Translations under genes and position numbers: made by a program
Notes under the pieces: generated by a model
Databases searched by the model: none
The model's input: the letters and a program-made list of their open reading frames with translations, nothing else
What the model was told of the DNA's origin: nothing
Part shown: in pieces, positions 34,455-43,977 of the stretch
Numbering within the stretch: the first letter of the stretch is position 1
Layout: every line of letters starts with the position of its first letter
Assembly (NCBI RefSeq): GCF_003966265.1
Contig: NZ_RXNV01000010.1
Span: forward strand, 62,001-126,000
Origin: Shewanella atlantica
GTDB taxonomy: Bacteria > Pseudomonadota > Gammaproteobacteria > Enterobacterales > Shewanellaceae
Length of the DNA stretch: 64,000 nt
Direction of reading: 5' to 3'

Positions 34455-34739
34455 ATGGCTCGCGTAACTGTAGAAGACGCCGTAGAACAAATCGGCAACC
34501 GTTTTGATATGATCCTGGTTGCAGCGCGTCGTGCTCGCCAAATCGCCGTGCAGGGTAAAGACCCTATGGTTGAAGAAGAGAACGACAAGCCAACGGTTAT
34601 CGCTCTTCGCGAAATCGAATTAGGTTTAGTCACTGCCGATACTTTGGATGCCGATGAGCGCCAAACTGTCCGTGAACGTGAAGCAGCTGAAATTGCTGCT
34701 GTTGCTGCGATTGCCGAAGGTCGTAACAACGTAATATAA
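34455..34739 (+). CDS. rpoZ: RNA polymerase omega subunit
   Basis: This 94-residue protein begins [20 protein letters not shown], typical for omega, which helps assemble RNA polymerase and forms part of the ppGpp site. ATG 34455 has GGAG at a good distance; the same frame also opens at 34416 without support. It lies between gmk and spoT. Confidence 0.97.
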
Positions 34740-34752
34740 GGAGTACTGCCAC

Positions 34753-36858
34753 TTGTATCTGTTTGAAGGTCTCAAGGAGTCTGCATCGAGTTATTTAGAA
34801 CCCGATCAGGTAGAATTACTCAAGCAGGCCTATCAGGTGGCGCGTGATGCCCATGAAGGCCAAATGCGCACAAGTGGTGAACCTTATATCACACACCCGG
34901 TTGCGGTAGCCCGCATCCTGGCCGATATGCGTCTCGATCATGAGACGCTTATGGCTGCCCTCCTGCACGACACCATTGAAGACACCCCGGTTACCAAAGA
35001 GGAACTCGCTGAGATTTTCAGTGAATCCATCGCCGAACTGGTTGAAGGCGTCTCCAAACTCGATAAGCTAAAATTCCGCGATAAGAAAGAAGCCCAGGCC
35101 GAAAACTTCCGCAAGATGATGATGGCAATGACTCAAGATATTCGAGTTATCCTGATTAAATTAGCCGATCGCACTCACAATATGCGCACACTCGGAGCAC
35201 TCAGACCCGATAAACGTCGCCGTATTGCCAGAGAAACCCTCGAAATTTATGCTCCCATCGCCAATCGTCTCGGTATTCACAATATCAAGATAGAGCTGGA
35301 AGACTTAGGTTTTCAGGCGTATTACCCGATGCGTTACCGTGTGCTTAAAGAGGTGGTAAAAGCCGCAAGAGGCAACCGTAAAGAGCTGATCCAAAGCATC
35401 GAGGCCGCGGTACATACTCGCCTCGAAGACACCGGACTGCAAGGCACCGTTAAGGGCCGAGAAAAGAATCTCTACTCCATCTATAACAAGATGCGTAGCA
35501 AGGAACTCCAGTTCCAGGAAGTGATGGATATCTACGCCTTCCGCGTCATTGTCGATTCCATCGATACCTGTTATCGCGTTATGGGTGCCATGCACGGGCT
35601 GTACAAGCCACGTCCGGGACGTTTCAAAGATTATATCGCCATCCCTAAAGCCAACGGTTACCAATCCTTGCATACCTCACTGTTTGGTCCTCACGCTGTA
35701 CCCGTTGAGATACAGATCCGTACCGAAGATATGGACCAGATGGCTGATAAAGGGGTTGCGGCACACTGGATTTATAAGAAAGGTAGCTCCGCTGAACAAG
35801 GGACCACGACACAAGTCCGTGCCCGTAAGTGGATGCAGAGCCTGCTGGAATTGCAGCAAAGCGCCAGTACCTCGTTCGAATTCGTCGAAAACTTTAAGAC
35901 CGAACTCTTCCCCGAAGAGATCTACGTGTTTACTCCGGAAGGGCGCATTCTCGAACTTCCCGTCGGTGCAACACCCGTCGATTTTGCCTATGAAGTTCAT
36001 ACCGATGTGGGTAATACCTGTGTCGGTGCCCGCGTTAATCGCCAGGCCTATCCACTTAGCCAGCCATTGATATCGGGACAAACCGTTGAGATTATTACGG
36101 CTAAGGGTGCCAGGCCCAATGCCGCCTGGTTGAACTTTGTTGTTACGGGCAAGGCTCGCGCTAAGATCCGCCAGATATTGAAGAGCCTCAAAGAGGTTGA
36201 TGCGGTAGCACTGGGCAAACGCCTGCTGAATCATGCACTGGGCGAAACCAAGTTAGACACTATTTCGTCCGAACAGATAGATAGCGTCGTCAACGACACC
36301 AAACATAACACCTTAGATGAGCTACTGGCCGATATCGGCTTAGGCAATGCCATGAGCATTGTTATCGCTCAGCGACTTCTTGGCGATCAGATAGAGCAGC
36401 ACGAAGATAAAGACTCCAACATGATGCCAATCCGCGGCGCCGAAGGCATGCTGGTGACCTTTGCCAATTGTTGTCGCCCCATCCCCGGCGATGCAGTCAT
36501 CGCCCACGTTAGTCCTGGTAAAGGTTTGGTAGTGCACATGGAAAGCTGTGCCAATATTCGTGGTTATCAGGGTGAACCGGATAAGTATATTCCGGTCCAA
36601 TGGGACAGCGCCGAAGGCGTCGAATACCAGGCGAACTTGCGAGTGGAAATAGTGAATCATCAAGGGGCTTTGGCCAAGATCACCTCGATTGTTGCCGCCG
36701 AAGGCGCCAATATTCACAACCTCAGCACCGAAGAGCGTGATGGCAGAGTTTTCCTCATCAATCTTCGCGTTTCGGTCAGAGACCGAATTCACTTAGCCAA
36801 CGTAATGCGACGCATCAGGGTACTACCTGAAGTACTGCGTACCTCCCGTAATCGCTAG
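34753..36858 (+). CDS. spoT: Bifunctional (p)ppGpp synthetase/hydrolase SpoT
   Basis: This 701-residue protein aligns with E. coli SpoT over its whole length. The HD hydrolase domain includes HPVAVARIL and LLHDTIEDT, the synthetase region includes KPRPGRFKDYIAIPKANGYQSLHTS, and TGS (VFTPEGRILELP) and C-terminal ACT domains follow. The start is TTG behind AAGGAG, 13 bp after rpoZ. It balances the alarmone ppGpp in response to carbon, iron or fatty-acid limitation. Confidence 0.97.
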   Translation: MYLFEGLKESASSYLEPDQVELLKQAYQVARDAHEGQMRTSGEPYITHPVAVARILADMRLDHETLMAALLHDTIEDTPVTKEELAEIFSESIAELVEGVSKLDKLKFRDKKEAQAENFRKMMMAMTQDIRVILIKLADRTHNMRTLGALRPDKRRRIARETLEIYAPIANRLGIHNIKIELEDLGFQAYYPMRYRVLKEVVKAARGNRKELIQSIEAAVHTRLEDTGLQGTVKGREKNLYSIYNKMRSKELQFQEVMDIYAFRVIVDSIDTCYRVMGAMHGLYKPRPGRFKDYIAIPKANGYQSLHTSLFGPHAVPVEIQIRTEDMDQMADKGVAAHWIYKKGSSAEQGTTTQVRARKWMQSLLELQQSASTSFEFVENFKTELFPEEIYVFTPEGRILELPVGATPVDFAYEVHTDVGNTCVGARVNRQAYPLSQPLISGQTVEIITAKGARPNAAWLNFVVTGKARAKIRQILKSLKEVDAVALGKRLLNHALGETKLDTISSEQIDSVVNDTKHNTLDELLADIGLGNAMSIVIAQRLLGDQIEQHEDKDSNMMPIRGAEGMLVTFANCCRPIPGDAVIAHVSPGKGLVVHMESCANIRGYQGEPDKYIPVQWDSAEGVEYQANLRVEIVNHQGALAKITSIVAAEGANIHNLSTEERDGRVFLINLRVSVRDRIHLANVMRRIRVLPEVLRTSRNR

Positions 36859-36961
36859 ACTTCGGAATGACTGAGTTTCGTAATAACAAGCTTTGTAAGT
36901 ATAAGTTTTGTAAGCATTAAATTCCTAATCGATAGTTAGTTAACAAAACAGAGAGAGTGTT

Positions 36962-37345
36962 ATGGCAGAAAAAATCATCATCGCCACAGATAAAGCTCCA
37001 CAAGCGATCGGCACCTATTCTCAAGCCGTCAGAGTCGGTAGCACAGTCTACCTTTCGGGTCAGATCCCACTGAATCCTGAAAATATGCAGATGGTCAGCG
37101 ATGAGTTTGAAGCGCAAGTGGTTCAGGTATTTGAAAACCTTACCGCAGTTTGTGAAGCGGCGGGTGGTTCACTCAGCGATATCGTTAAACTCAATATCTT
37201 TATGACTGACTTGAGCAACTTCGCGACTGTGAATGAGATAATGGAACGTTACTTCTCTCAGCCTTATCCCGCTCGCGCTGCGATCGGCGTTAAGCAGTTA
37301 CCAAAAGATTCTTTAGTTGAGATGGATGGAGTCATGGAGATTTAA
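36962..37345 (+). CDS. ridA: RidA-family enamine/imine deaminase
   Basis: This 127-residue protein has the Rid/YjgF/UK114 signatures (IGTYSQAVRVG, SGQIPLNPE, ARAAIGVKQLPKDSLVEMD). RidA hydrolyses reactive 2-aminoacrylate-type enamines in the cytoplasm, and active homologues form trimers. The Arg in PARAAIG that binds the carboxylate is present. A strong terminator follows. Confidence 0.93.
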   Translation: MAEKIIIATDKAPQAIGTYSQAVRVGSTVYLSGQIPLNPENMQMVSDEFEAQVVQVFENLTAVCEAAGGSLSDIVKLNIFMTDLSNFATVNEIMERYFSQPYPARAAIGVKQLPKDSLVEMDGVMEI

Positions 37346-37365
37346 TCCTCCTCGACTTCAAATCA

Positions 37366-37385
37366 GGGCGCTGCGGCGCCCTTTT
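37366..37385 (+). terminator. Terminator after ridA
   Basis: GGGCGC/GCGCCC with a TGCG tetraloop is followed by TTTT. Confidence 0.85.
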
Positions 37386-37412
37386 GTTATTTAAACCTAT
37401 TAGAAGTTAGCC

Positions 37413-38111
37413 ATGAGTCCAGAACGCTTTGCACGCATCAATCAGATGCTAGATAACCGCCAGCCAGATCTCACCCTCTGCCTCGATAAAGTCCATAAGA
37501 CCAATAATATCGCCGCGGTAATACGTACCGCCGACGCAGTGGGAATACATCAAATTCACGCCATCTGGCCGGATCTTGATATGCGCGTTTCAGGCAATAC
37601 GGCATCGGGAAGCCAACAGTGGGTCAAAACCATCAAGCATGATCATATGGACGAGGCCCAAGCGCAGTTCCGTGCTCAGGGAATGCAAATTCTGGCGACT
37701 AATTTTTCAGAAAATGCGGTAGATTTTCGCGAGATTGACTATACCCGTCCCACAGCCATTATCTTAGGTAATGAGCGGGATGGCGTAAGCCCTGAAGGGA
37801 TCGCGGCTGCCGATCAACATATCATCATCCCTATGATTGGCATGGTCCAATCCCTGAATGTATCTGTAGCATCGGCGCTCATCATGTATGAAGCGCAGCG
37901 TCAGAGAGAGGCGGCTGGAATGTACGGCCAACGCAAGCTAGATGAAGCCTACTGCCAGGTAAAACTGTTCGAACAAGGGCACCCTATCTATGCTAAGGCC
38001 TGCCGACGTAAGGATATCCCCTATCCTAAGGTTGATGAGCAGGGACAGATAGTCGCAGATCCGCAGTGGTGGGAAAGAATGCGTTCGCCACAAGCTGAAT
38101 CGGTCGGATAA
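37413..38111 (+). CDS. trmH: tRNA (guanosine-18-2'-O)-methyltransferase
   Basis: This 232-residue SPOUT enzyme methylates the ribose of G18 in tRNA. The three SPOUT motifs are visible: KTNNIAAVIRTADAVG, ILGNERDGVSPEG, and IPMIGMVQSLNVSVASALI. In many gammaproteobacteria trmH is followed directly by recG; here about 3.6 kb of other genes lie between. Confidence 0.95.
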   Translation: MSPERFARINQMLDNRQPDLTLCLDKVHKTNNIAAVIRTADAVGIHQIHAIWPDLDMRVSGNTASGSQQWVKTIKHDHMDEAQAQFRAQGMQILATNFSENAVDFREIDYTRPTAIILGNERDGVSPEGIAAADQHIIIPMIGMVQSLNVSVASALIMYEAQRQREAAGMYGQRKLDEAYCQVKLFEQGHPIYAKACRRKDIPYPKVDEQGQIVADPQWWERMRSPQAESVG

Positions 38112-38343
38112 GTTTATTTACAGCTCTGTTAACGGGTCGGTCTGACACGCAAGATCGACCCGAACAGTCACGATACCTATCTCCAATTTCCCTTTTCCTC
38201 AATTTTTCCTCTGCCAACTATTTATTCTCCAAAGAATTTGTCATAGATCACATTTTTCGCCATACTCAAAGACGTAGTCGAACAGATATCGAACACAAAT
38301 AAAAAGAACACTTCTGTTTGGTCTGATTTTAACAATAATAATT

Positions 38344-40011
38344 ATGGAATCGCTGATGGAATCGACAATTAAAACCCCTGTAGAGATGCTAGCCCATTGG
38401 GTCGACAAACTCGGTAACAAAACCTACCTGAGACAACCCATTAATGGCCAATATAAAGACTTTAGCTGGGTAGAAGTTCAGCAGAAGATGCAGCAGATTG
38501 CCGGCGCACTGAGACATTTAGGGTTAAAGCCCGGTGATAAGGTCGCGGTTTTATCGAAAAACTGCGCCGAATGGTTTATTACCGATCTCGCCCTGATGCA
38601 TGGGGGATATATTAGTGTTCCCATCTATCCCACGGCCAACGCAGACACCATACGTTATGTGCTGGAACACAGTGAAGCAAAAGCCATTTTTATCGGCAAG
38701 CTGGATTACTGGGCCGATCAGGAAGCAGGCGTCGGTGGTGACATCTTAAGAATGGCAATGCCCTACGAGACTATGCCGGCTCAATACCAGTGGAGCAGTC
38801 TGCTCGAGCTGGGCCAACCTCTAATCGATGCGCCGTATGCAACCCCGGATCAGACCATGACCCTGATCTACACCTCGGGGTCGACGGGCAAGCCCAAGGG
38901 TGCGATTCAGAACTTCGCCAGTTATGGATGGACCTGTAAGGCTGTGGTCCGGGATCTTAAGACAGATATTGAAGACAGGTTGATCTCCTATCTGCCCCTG
39001 GCACATATTACCGAACGTGTGGCGATGGAAGGCTCCTCATTTTATTCCGGTAGCAGCGTCGCATTTGTCGAGAGTCTCGACAGTTTTGTCGCCGATGTTC
39101 AACGCGCAAGACCGACGGTGTTCTTCTCCGTCCCGCGGCTTTGGAGCCTGTTCCAGCAAAACATTATCGAGAAGATCGGCTATAAGAAACTTAATTTTCT
39201 GCTTAAGGTTCCAATCCTCAACAGTATCGTTAAGAAGAAGATCCATGAGGGTCTGGGGTTAGAGCACTGCCATCTGTTGGGTTCGGGCTCTGCGCCTATT
39301 CCACCGTCTCTGATCGCCTGGTATCACAAGATCGGACTCAACATCAGTGAAGCATGGGGCATGACAGAGAACAGTGCCTACTCGATCATCAACTTCCCAT
39401 TCGATCCCGCTAAGATCGGCACCGTCGGCCGTGCCATCGAGGGATGCACAATAAAGCAAACTGAGTCCGGAGAGTTATTGGTTAAGAGCCCGGGTTTAAT
39501 GACGGGTTACTATAAGCAACCTGAAGTGACCGCAGCCAGTTTCGATCCCGATGGCTACTTTCATACCGGCGATCTTTGTGAAATCGACAGCGACGGTTGT
39601 GTCACCATTACCGGTCGGGTTAAAGATAACTTTAAAACGTCCAAAGGAAAATATGTCGCGCCTGTACCTATCGAGCGTAAGCTTGCACAGGATCCTCATA
39701 TAGAACTGCTCTGCGTCATAGGTTCCGGCCTGCCGCATCCTATCGCGCTGGTGCAACTCTCCGAGGGCGCATCGCTGCAGCCAAGAGAAGAGGTACGCAC
39801 TTCTCTTAAGGCGACAATGGACAGCATCAACCCTAATCTGGAGTCCCATGAGACCTTAGATGCCATAATTGTCGTCTCCGAAGCCTGGGATGTCGACAAC
39901 GACATATTAACGCCGACACTGAAGATAAAACGCCATGTATTGGAGAAACGTTTCAGTGAAAGAGTCGATGGGATCCGTGGCGGTAAGGTTCGCTGGGAAG
40001 AGGAGCTCTAA
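38344..40011 (+). CDS. AMP-binding long-chain acyl-CoA ligase-like enzyme
   Basis: This 555-residue ANL-superfamily enzyme would activate a carboxylic acid to its CoA thioester through an acyl-AMP. The P-loop-like motif YTSGSTGKPKG is near residue 177, followed by SAWGMTEN-type (SEAWGMTENS) and HTGDLCEIDSDG motifs and the GRVKDNFKTSKGKYVAP hinge. Length and motifs fit bacterial long-chain acyl-CoA synthetases. ATG 38344 and ATG 38359 are both possible starts. It has its own terminator and is not part of the recG transcription unit. Not enough is visible to name the substrate. Confidence 0.82.
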   Translation: MESLMESTIKTPVEMLAHWVDKLGNKTYLRQPINGQYKDFSWVEVQQKMQQIAGALRHLGLKPGDKVAVLSKNCAEWFITDLALMHGGYISVPIYPTANADTIRYVLEHSEAKAIFIGKLDYWADQEAGVGGDILRMAMPYETMPAQYQWSSLLELGQPLIDAPYATPDQTMTLIYTSGSTGKPKGAIQNFASYGWTCKAVVRDLKTDIEDRLISYLPLAHITERVAMEGSSFYSGSSVAFVESLDSFVADVQRARPTVFFSVPRLWSLFQQNIIEKIGYKKLNFLLKVPILNSIVKKKIHEGLGLEHCHLLGSGSAPIPPSLIAWYHKIGLNISEAWGMTENSAYSIINFPFDPAKIGTVGRAIEGCTIKQTESGELLVKSPGLMTGYYKQPEVTAASFDPDGYFHTGDLCEIDSDGCVTITGRVKDNFKTSKGKYVAPVPIERKLAQDPHIELLCVIGSGLPHPIALVQLSEGASLQPREEVRTSLKATMDSINPNLESHETLDAIIVVSEAWDVDNDILTPTLKIKRHVLEKRFSERVDGIRGGKVRWEEEL

Positions 40012-40038
40012 CCTTTAGCCCCCTTTGTTACCTCATTT

Positions 40039-40065
40039 AAAGCATGCCAATCGGCATGCTTTTTT
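40039..40065 (+). terminator. Terminator after the acyl-CoA ligase gene
   Basis: AAAGCATGCC/GGCATGCTTT with an AATC loop and a run of T. Confidence 0.9.
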
Positions 40066-40179
40066 GTTATCTGAATATTCAAAAATTAACGAAATTTAAT
40101 CCCGTCACCGCTTATTTTGATTGCCTGTCCGGGCAAAATACATATGCTAGCCATCCTGAAATTATCCTGGTGAAAAAGC

Positions 40180-41112
40180 ATGCTTATCTTACTGTCTATT
40201 ATCGGCGGTTTCCTGATATTAACACTCGGTGCAGAGGCTTTGGTTCGCGGTGCGAGTGCTATCGCACTTAGACTGGGGATAGCCCCACTGGTGATCGGCT
40301 TAACCATAGTTGCATTCGGTACCAGCGCACCTGAGCTGGCCGTTAGTTTAAAGTCCGCTCTCGCTGGCAAGAGTGGTATCGCACTGGGCAATGTCATCGG
40401 CTCAAACATAGCTAATATCGGTCTAATCCTGGCAATAACGGCCTTAATTCGCCCTATTCAGGTGCAATCTCAGATGGTAAGACGCGACATTCCTATCATG
40501 ATTGTCGCCTCACTCCTTTTTTGGGGCTTACTGCTCGATGGTGGTCTAGGTTTCTGGGATGGTGCTCTGCTCACGACCCTACTATTCGCCTATTTGGGCT
40601 TCAGCTACATCAGCTCAAAAAATGGCGGCAATGGTGAAGAGATCGATGTGAGCCCGCAACATCCGCTGTTATCGGTGCTCTTGATCAGTATTGGGATAGC
40701 CATGCTGGTCACAGGCGGGATCCTATTTGTCGATGGCGCCGTAGCGTTAGCCAAAAGCTTAGGGATCAGCGAAGTGATCATAGGGCTGACCATAGTCGCC
40801 ATAGGAACCAGCATGCCTGAACTTGTCACCTCGGTTGTGGCCGCAAGAAAGGGAGAGAGTGATATCGCCATAGGCAATATTGTCGGCTCTAACCTGTTCA
40901 ATATTCTTGGCATATTAGGTATTACGGCACTCATACATCCCATTGCCGCCGGAGGGGTACAAAGTTTCGATTTGATGGTGATGCTGGTGTTGGCACTCCT
41001 CATCTTACCCTTCGCCTGGTCGGGATTTAGGATCGGTCGCCGGGAAGGTGGCATTCTATTAGCCGGGTATGTGTCATATATCGGTTATCTCGTGGCTCAA
41101 GCCTCAGCTTAA
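40180..41112 (+). CDS. CaCA-family calcium/sodium antiporter (YrbG-like)
   Basis: This 310-residue inner-membrane protein contains the two alpha-repeats of the cation/Ca2+ exchanger superfamily: GTSAPELAVSLKSALAGKSG...GNVIGSNIANIG near residue 50 and GTSMPELVTSVVAARKGES...GNIVGSNLFNILG near residue 210. About ten membrane segments are expected. It exchanges Ca2+ against Na+ or H+. An inverted repeat without T-run (near 41127-41152) follows the stop. Confidence 0.92.
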   Translation: MLILLSIIGGFLILTLGAEALVRGASAIALRLGIAPLVIGLTIVAFGTSAPELAVSLKSALAGKSGIALGNVIGSNIANIGLILAITALIRPIQVQSQMVRRDIPIMIVASLLFWGLLLDGGLGFWDGALLTTLLFAYLGFSYISSKNGGNGEEIDVSPQHPLLSVLLISIGIAMLVTGGILFVDGAVALAKSLGISEVIIGLTIVAIGTSMPELVTSVVAARKGESDIAIGNIVGSNLFNILGILGITALIHPIAAGGVQSFDLMVMLVLALLILPFAWSGFRIGRREGGILLAGYVSYIGYLVAQASA

Positions 41113-41293
41113 CCACTCATATTCCAACTAAAGCCACCGTCTCTTGCGGTGGCTTACTCATACCAATCGATATGGATAAAGCTCGAAAGTGACATTTGTC
41201 ATACCGCTCTGATGACCTTTGTGCCTGCAAACATCTTAGCCAACTTTCAATACTGGTCCTGTACCCAATAAAGGGAATTTACAGGAGATTGAT

Positions 41294-41550
41294 ATGAAAA
41301 CAGCAATTCTGATCACTGCAATGGCACTGTTCTCTCACACTGTTCTCTCACACAGTTCAAGCTAACGAGATCCCCACTATCGATAGCGCTTCGAATACGA
41401 TTAACATTACGGCCCTGCAAGGCCTGAGTCAGCAGACGCAGGGTTACGACAACGCCTATGCGCAACTATCTTTCTGAAGCCATCAGTAAACTTCATGCAT
41501 CAAACCGAATCGATGCGGCACGGATCGCGCGGCAAAAAGGTTGGTTATAA
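41294..41550 (+). pseudogene. Small secreted protein gene broken by a 13-bp tandem duplication
   Basis: The frame starts MKTAILITAMALFSHTV and stops after 23 codons. TGTTCTCTCACAC is present twice in a row (41328-41340 and 41341-41353). Removing one copy restores a signal peptide ending HTVQA and a frame running NEIPTIDSASNTINITALQG... to about codon 50. A second +1 shift near 41467 is then needed to continue into LSEAISKLHASNRIDAARIA and the TAA at 41548. The parent would be a secreted protein of about 80 residues of unknown function. GGAG stands before the ATG, so the gene was probably once expressed. Confidence 0.7.
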
Positions 41551-41716
41551 ACCAACAGGCACTTCGTCAGACTCTGGGAAATTTGCACCTGAGCTTAAAC
41601 AGCAATACCAGCCTTATGATTGCCATCACACGTTTATCTGATAGTATATGTATATAAACACAGTGATTGAGTGTTATCTATACGATTACACTCAACGAAT
41701 CAGATTGGTATTGTGA

Positions 41717-43792
41717 GTGAATAGACTCGACCTTGTTCCCGTAACTGAGCTCAAAGGCGTTGCCAAGAAGATGGCCGAACGCTTGGCTAAGCTCGGCATT
41801 CATACGGTACAGGATCTGCTGTTTCACCTCCCCTTGCGTTACGAAGATCGCACTCAGATCTACCCCATAGCCTCACTTTACCCGGGCAGCTACGGTACAA
41901 TCGAAGCCGTCATTCAATCCAGTCAGATAATTCAGGGCCGCAAGCGCATGCTGACCTGTACCGTGAGGGATGACACCGGCAGCCTCACGCTTAGGTTCTT
42001 CAACTTCTCTGTCGCACAAAAAAATGGCTTGGAGAATGGGTTAACCATTCGCGCCTATGGCGAAATCCGCCGTGGAAAGCATCAGGCGGAGATCATTCAT
42101 CCCGAATATAAGTTGGTACAGACCAGTAGCGATCTCGCCTTGAGTGATACACTCACGCCAGTCTATCCGACAACCGAAGGTCTCAAACAAGCCAGCTGGA
42201 TAAAACTGACGGAGCAAGCCTTAACACTGCTTGAAGACGGTGGCTTACCGGAATTGATACCACCGGGACTTCAGCCTAATAATTTGAGTTTAAAGGAAGC
42301 CCTGCAGCTATTGCATCGGCCTCATACCGGCGTCGCCCTGTTTGAACTCGAACAAGGTACTCACCCGGCACAACAAAGGTTAATTCAAGAGGAGCTGCTG
42401 GCCCACAACCTGAGTATGTTGAAGCTGCGCCAGCGTAGTAATCGGGACAAAGCAGTCTTAATGCCTGCATCTGGTCAGCTACTCAATCCATTTTTGAAAT
42501 CGCTTCCTTTTAAGCCTACCGGAGCCCAACAAAGAGTCGGAGCAGATATCTCGACGGATCTGGAGAAACCATTTCCAATGATGCGCCTCGTTCAGGGCGA
42601 TGTTGGTTCGGGAAAAACCTTAGTAGCAGCATTAGCCGCACTGCAGGCGATCGAAAATGGCTATCAGGTCGCCATGATGGCACCAACCGAGCTTCTTGCG
42701 GAGCAACATGCAGAGAACTTTACTCAGTGGTTTGAACCCCTGGGGCTAAAAGTTGGCTGGTTAGCTGGTAAATTAAAAGGTAAAGCCAGAACACAATCTC
42801 TGATGGATATTGAGAGTGGTGAAGCCAATATGGTGATAGGTACTCACGCCATCTTTCAGGATAAGGTCGCCTTTAACAAACTGGCACTGATCATCATAGA
42901 TGAACAACACAGGTTTGGCGTGCATCAACGTTTGGGCCTAAGGGAGAAAGGGATAGCTCAAGGCTTTCATCCCCATCAGTTGATCATGACCGCAACGCCC
43001 ATTCCACGCACATTGGCGATGACGGCATATGCAGACTTAGATACTTCGGTAATCGATGAACTCCCACCCGGACGAACGCCGGTTGCTACCGTGGCCGTAT
43101 CCGACTCGAGACGCAACGAAGTGATCGAACGGGTCAGGCAGGCCGCAATTAACGATGGCAGACAGGCCTATTGGGTCTGCACCTTAATCGAAGAGTCTGA
43201 GGTGCTCGAATGTCAGGCGGCTGAAGATACCGCCGAAGAGCTCAGACTCATGCTCACTGAGCTCAAGGTTGGTCTGGTTCATGGCCGCATGAAGTCTGCC
43301 GAGAAGCAAGCCATTATGGCCGAGTTCAAGGCCGGAAACCTGAATCTGTTAGTCGCCACCACAGTCATCGAAGTGGGCGTCGATGTGCCTAATGCCAGCT
43401 TAATGATCATCGAAAACCCTGAGCGATTAGGTTTAGCCCAACTGCACCAGCTTAGAGGCCGTGTTGGTCGAGGCGCGGTGGCGAGCCACTGTGTGCTTAT
43501 GTATAAAGCCCCACTCTCGCCCAGTGCCACCAAAAGACTGGGTGTGCTGAGAGACAGCAACGATGGCTTTATCATCGCCCAAAAAGATCTTGAGATCAGA
43601 GGTCCCGGTGAGGTGCTTGGCACTAAGCAAACTGGAATTGCCGATATGAAAATCGCCGATCTCATCAGAGATCAGGCCCTGATTCCTCATATTCAAAAGC
43701 TTGCAGTTCATCTCATGCAACAGGCGCCGGACAATGTCGACAGTATTGTGCAGCGCTGGTTAGGCGACCGAGAGCAGTTTGTGCAGGCATAG
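41717..43792 (+). CDS. recG: ATP-dependent DNA helicase RecG
   Basis: This 691-residue helicase remodels stalled replication forks and branched recombination intermediates. It has the N-terminal wedge/OB domain, Walker A GDVGSGKT near residue 293, DEQHRFGVHQR as the DExH box, TATPIPRTLAM (motif III) and LRGRVGRG (motif VI). Length is typical. The start is GTG at 41717. Confidence 0.97.
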   Translation: MNRLDLVPVTELKGVAKKMAERLAKLGIHTVQDLLFHLPLRYEDRTQIYPIASLYPGSYGTIEAVIQSSQIIQGRKRMLTCTVRDDTGSLTLRFFNFSVAQKNGLENGLTIRAYGEIRRGKHQAEIIHPEYKLVQTSSDLALSDTLTPVYPTTEGLKQASWIKLTEQALTLLEDGGLPELIPPGLQPNNLSLKEALQLLHRPHTGVALFELEQGTHPAQQRLIQEELLAHNLSMLKLRQRSNRDKAVLMPASGQLLNPFLKSLPFKPTGAQQRVGADISTDLEKPFPMMRLVQGDVGSGKTLVAALAALQAIENGYQVAMMAPTELLAEQHAENFTQWFEPLGLKVGWLAGKLKGKARTQSLMDIESGEANMVIGTHAIFQDKVAFNKLALIIIDEQHRFGVHQRLGLREKGIAQGFHPHQLIMTATPIPRTLAMTAYADLDTSVIDELPPGRTPVATVAVSDSRRNEVIERVRQAAINDGRQAYWVCTLIEESEVLECQAAEDTAEELRLMLTELKVGLVHGRMKSAEKQAIMAEFKAGNLNLLVATTVIEVGVDVPNASLMIIENPERLGLAQLHQLRGRVGRGAVASHCVLMYKAPLSPSATKRLGVLRDSNDGFIIAQKDLEIRGPGEVLGTKQTGIADMKIADLIRDQALIPHIQKLAVHLMQQAPDNVDSIVQRWLGDREQFVQA

Positions 43793-43977
43793 CGCTACCG
43801 CCATGTTAAATAATCGCTGCTTAATACACACTTTCAGATTAATTATTTTTTATTTCAGCTGACTTCTCTAGACAAGACCGCTGAATTTTGCAGAATGGAG
43901 TGATACCTTCTTTTCTCTTTGGTATAAGCCTGAAAATAGGCCCTCCGTAACCGAGTCGAGCTTTCAAAGGATGTTAA

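Noticed and set aside
35677..36234. 185-codon minus-strand frame inside spoT
   Set aside because: SpoT matches its family over the full length here, so the opposite frame is a codon-usage shadow.
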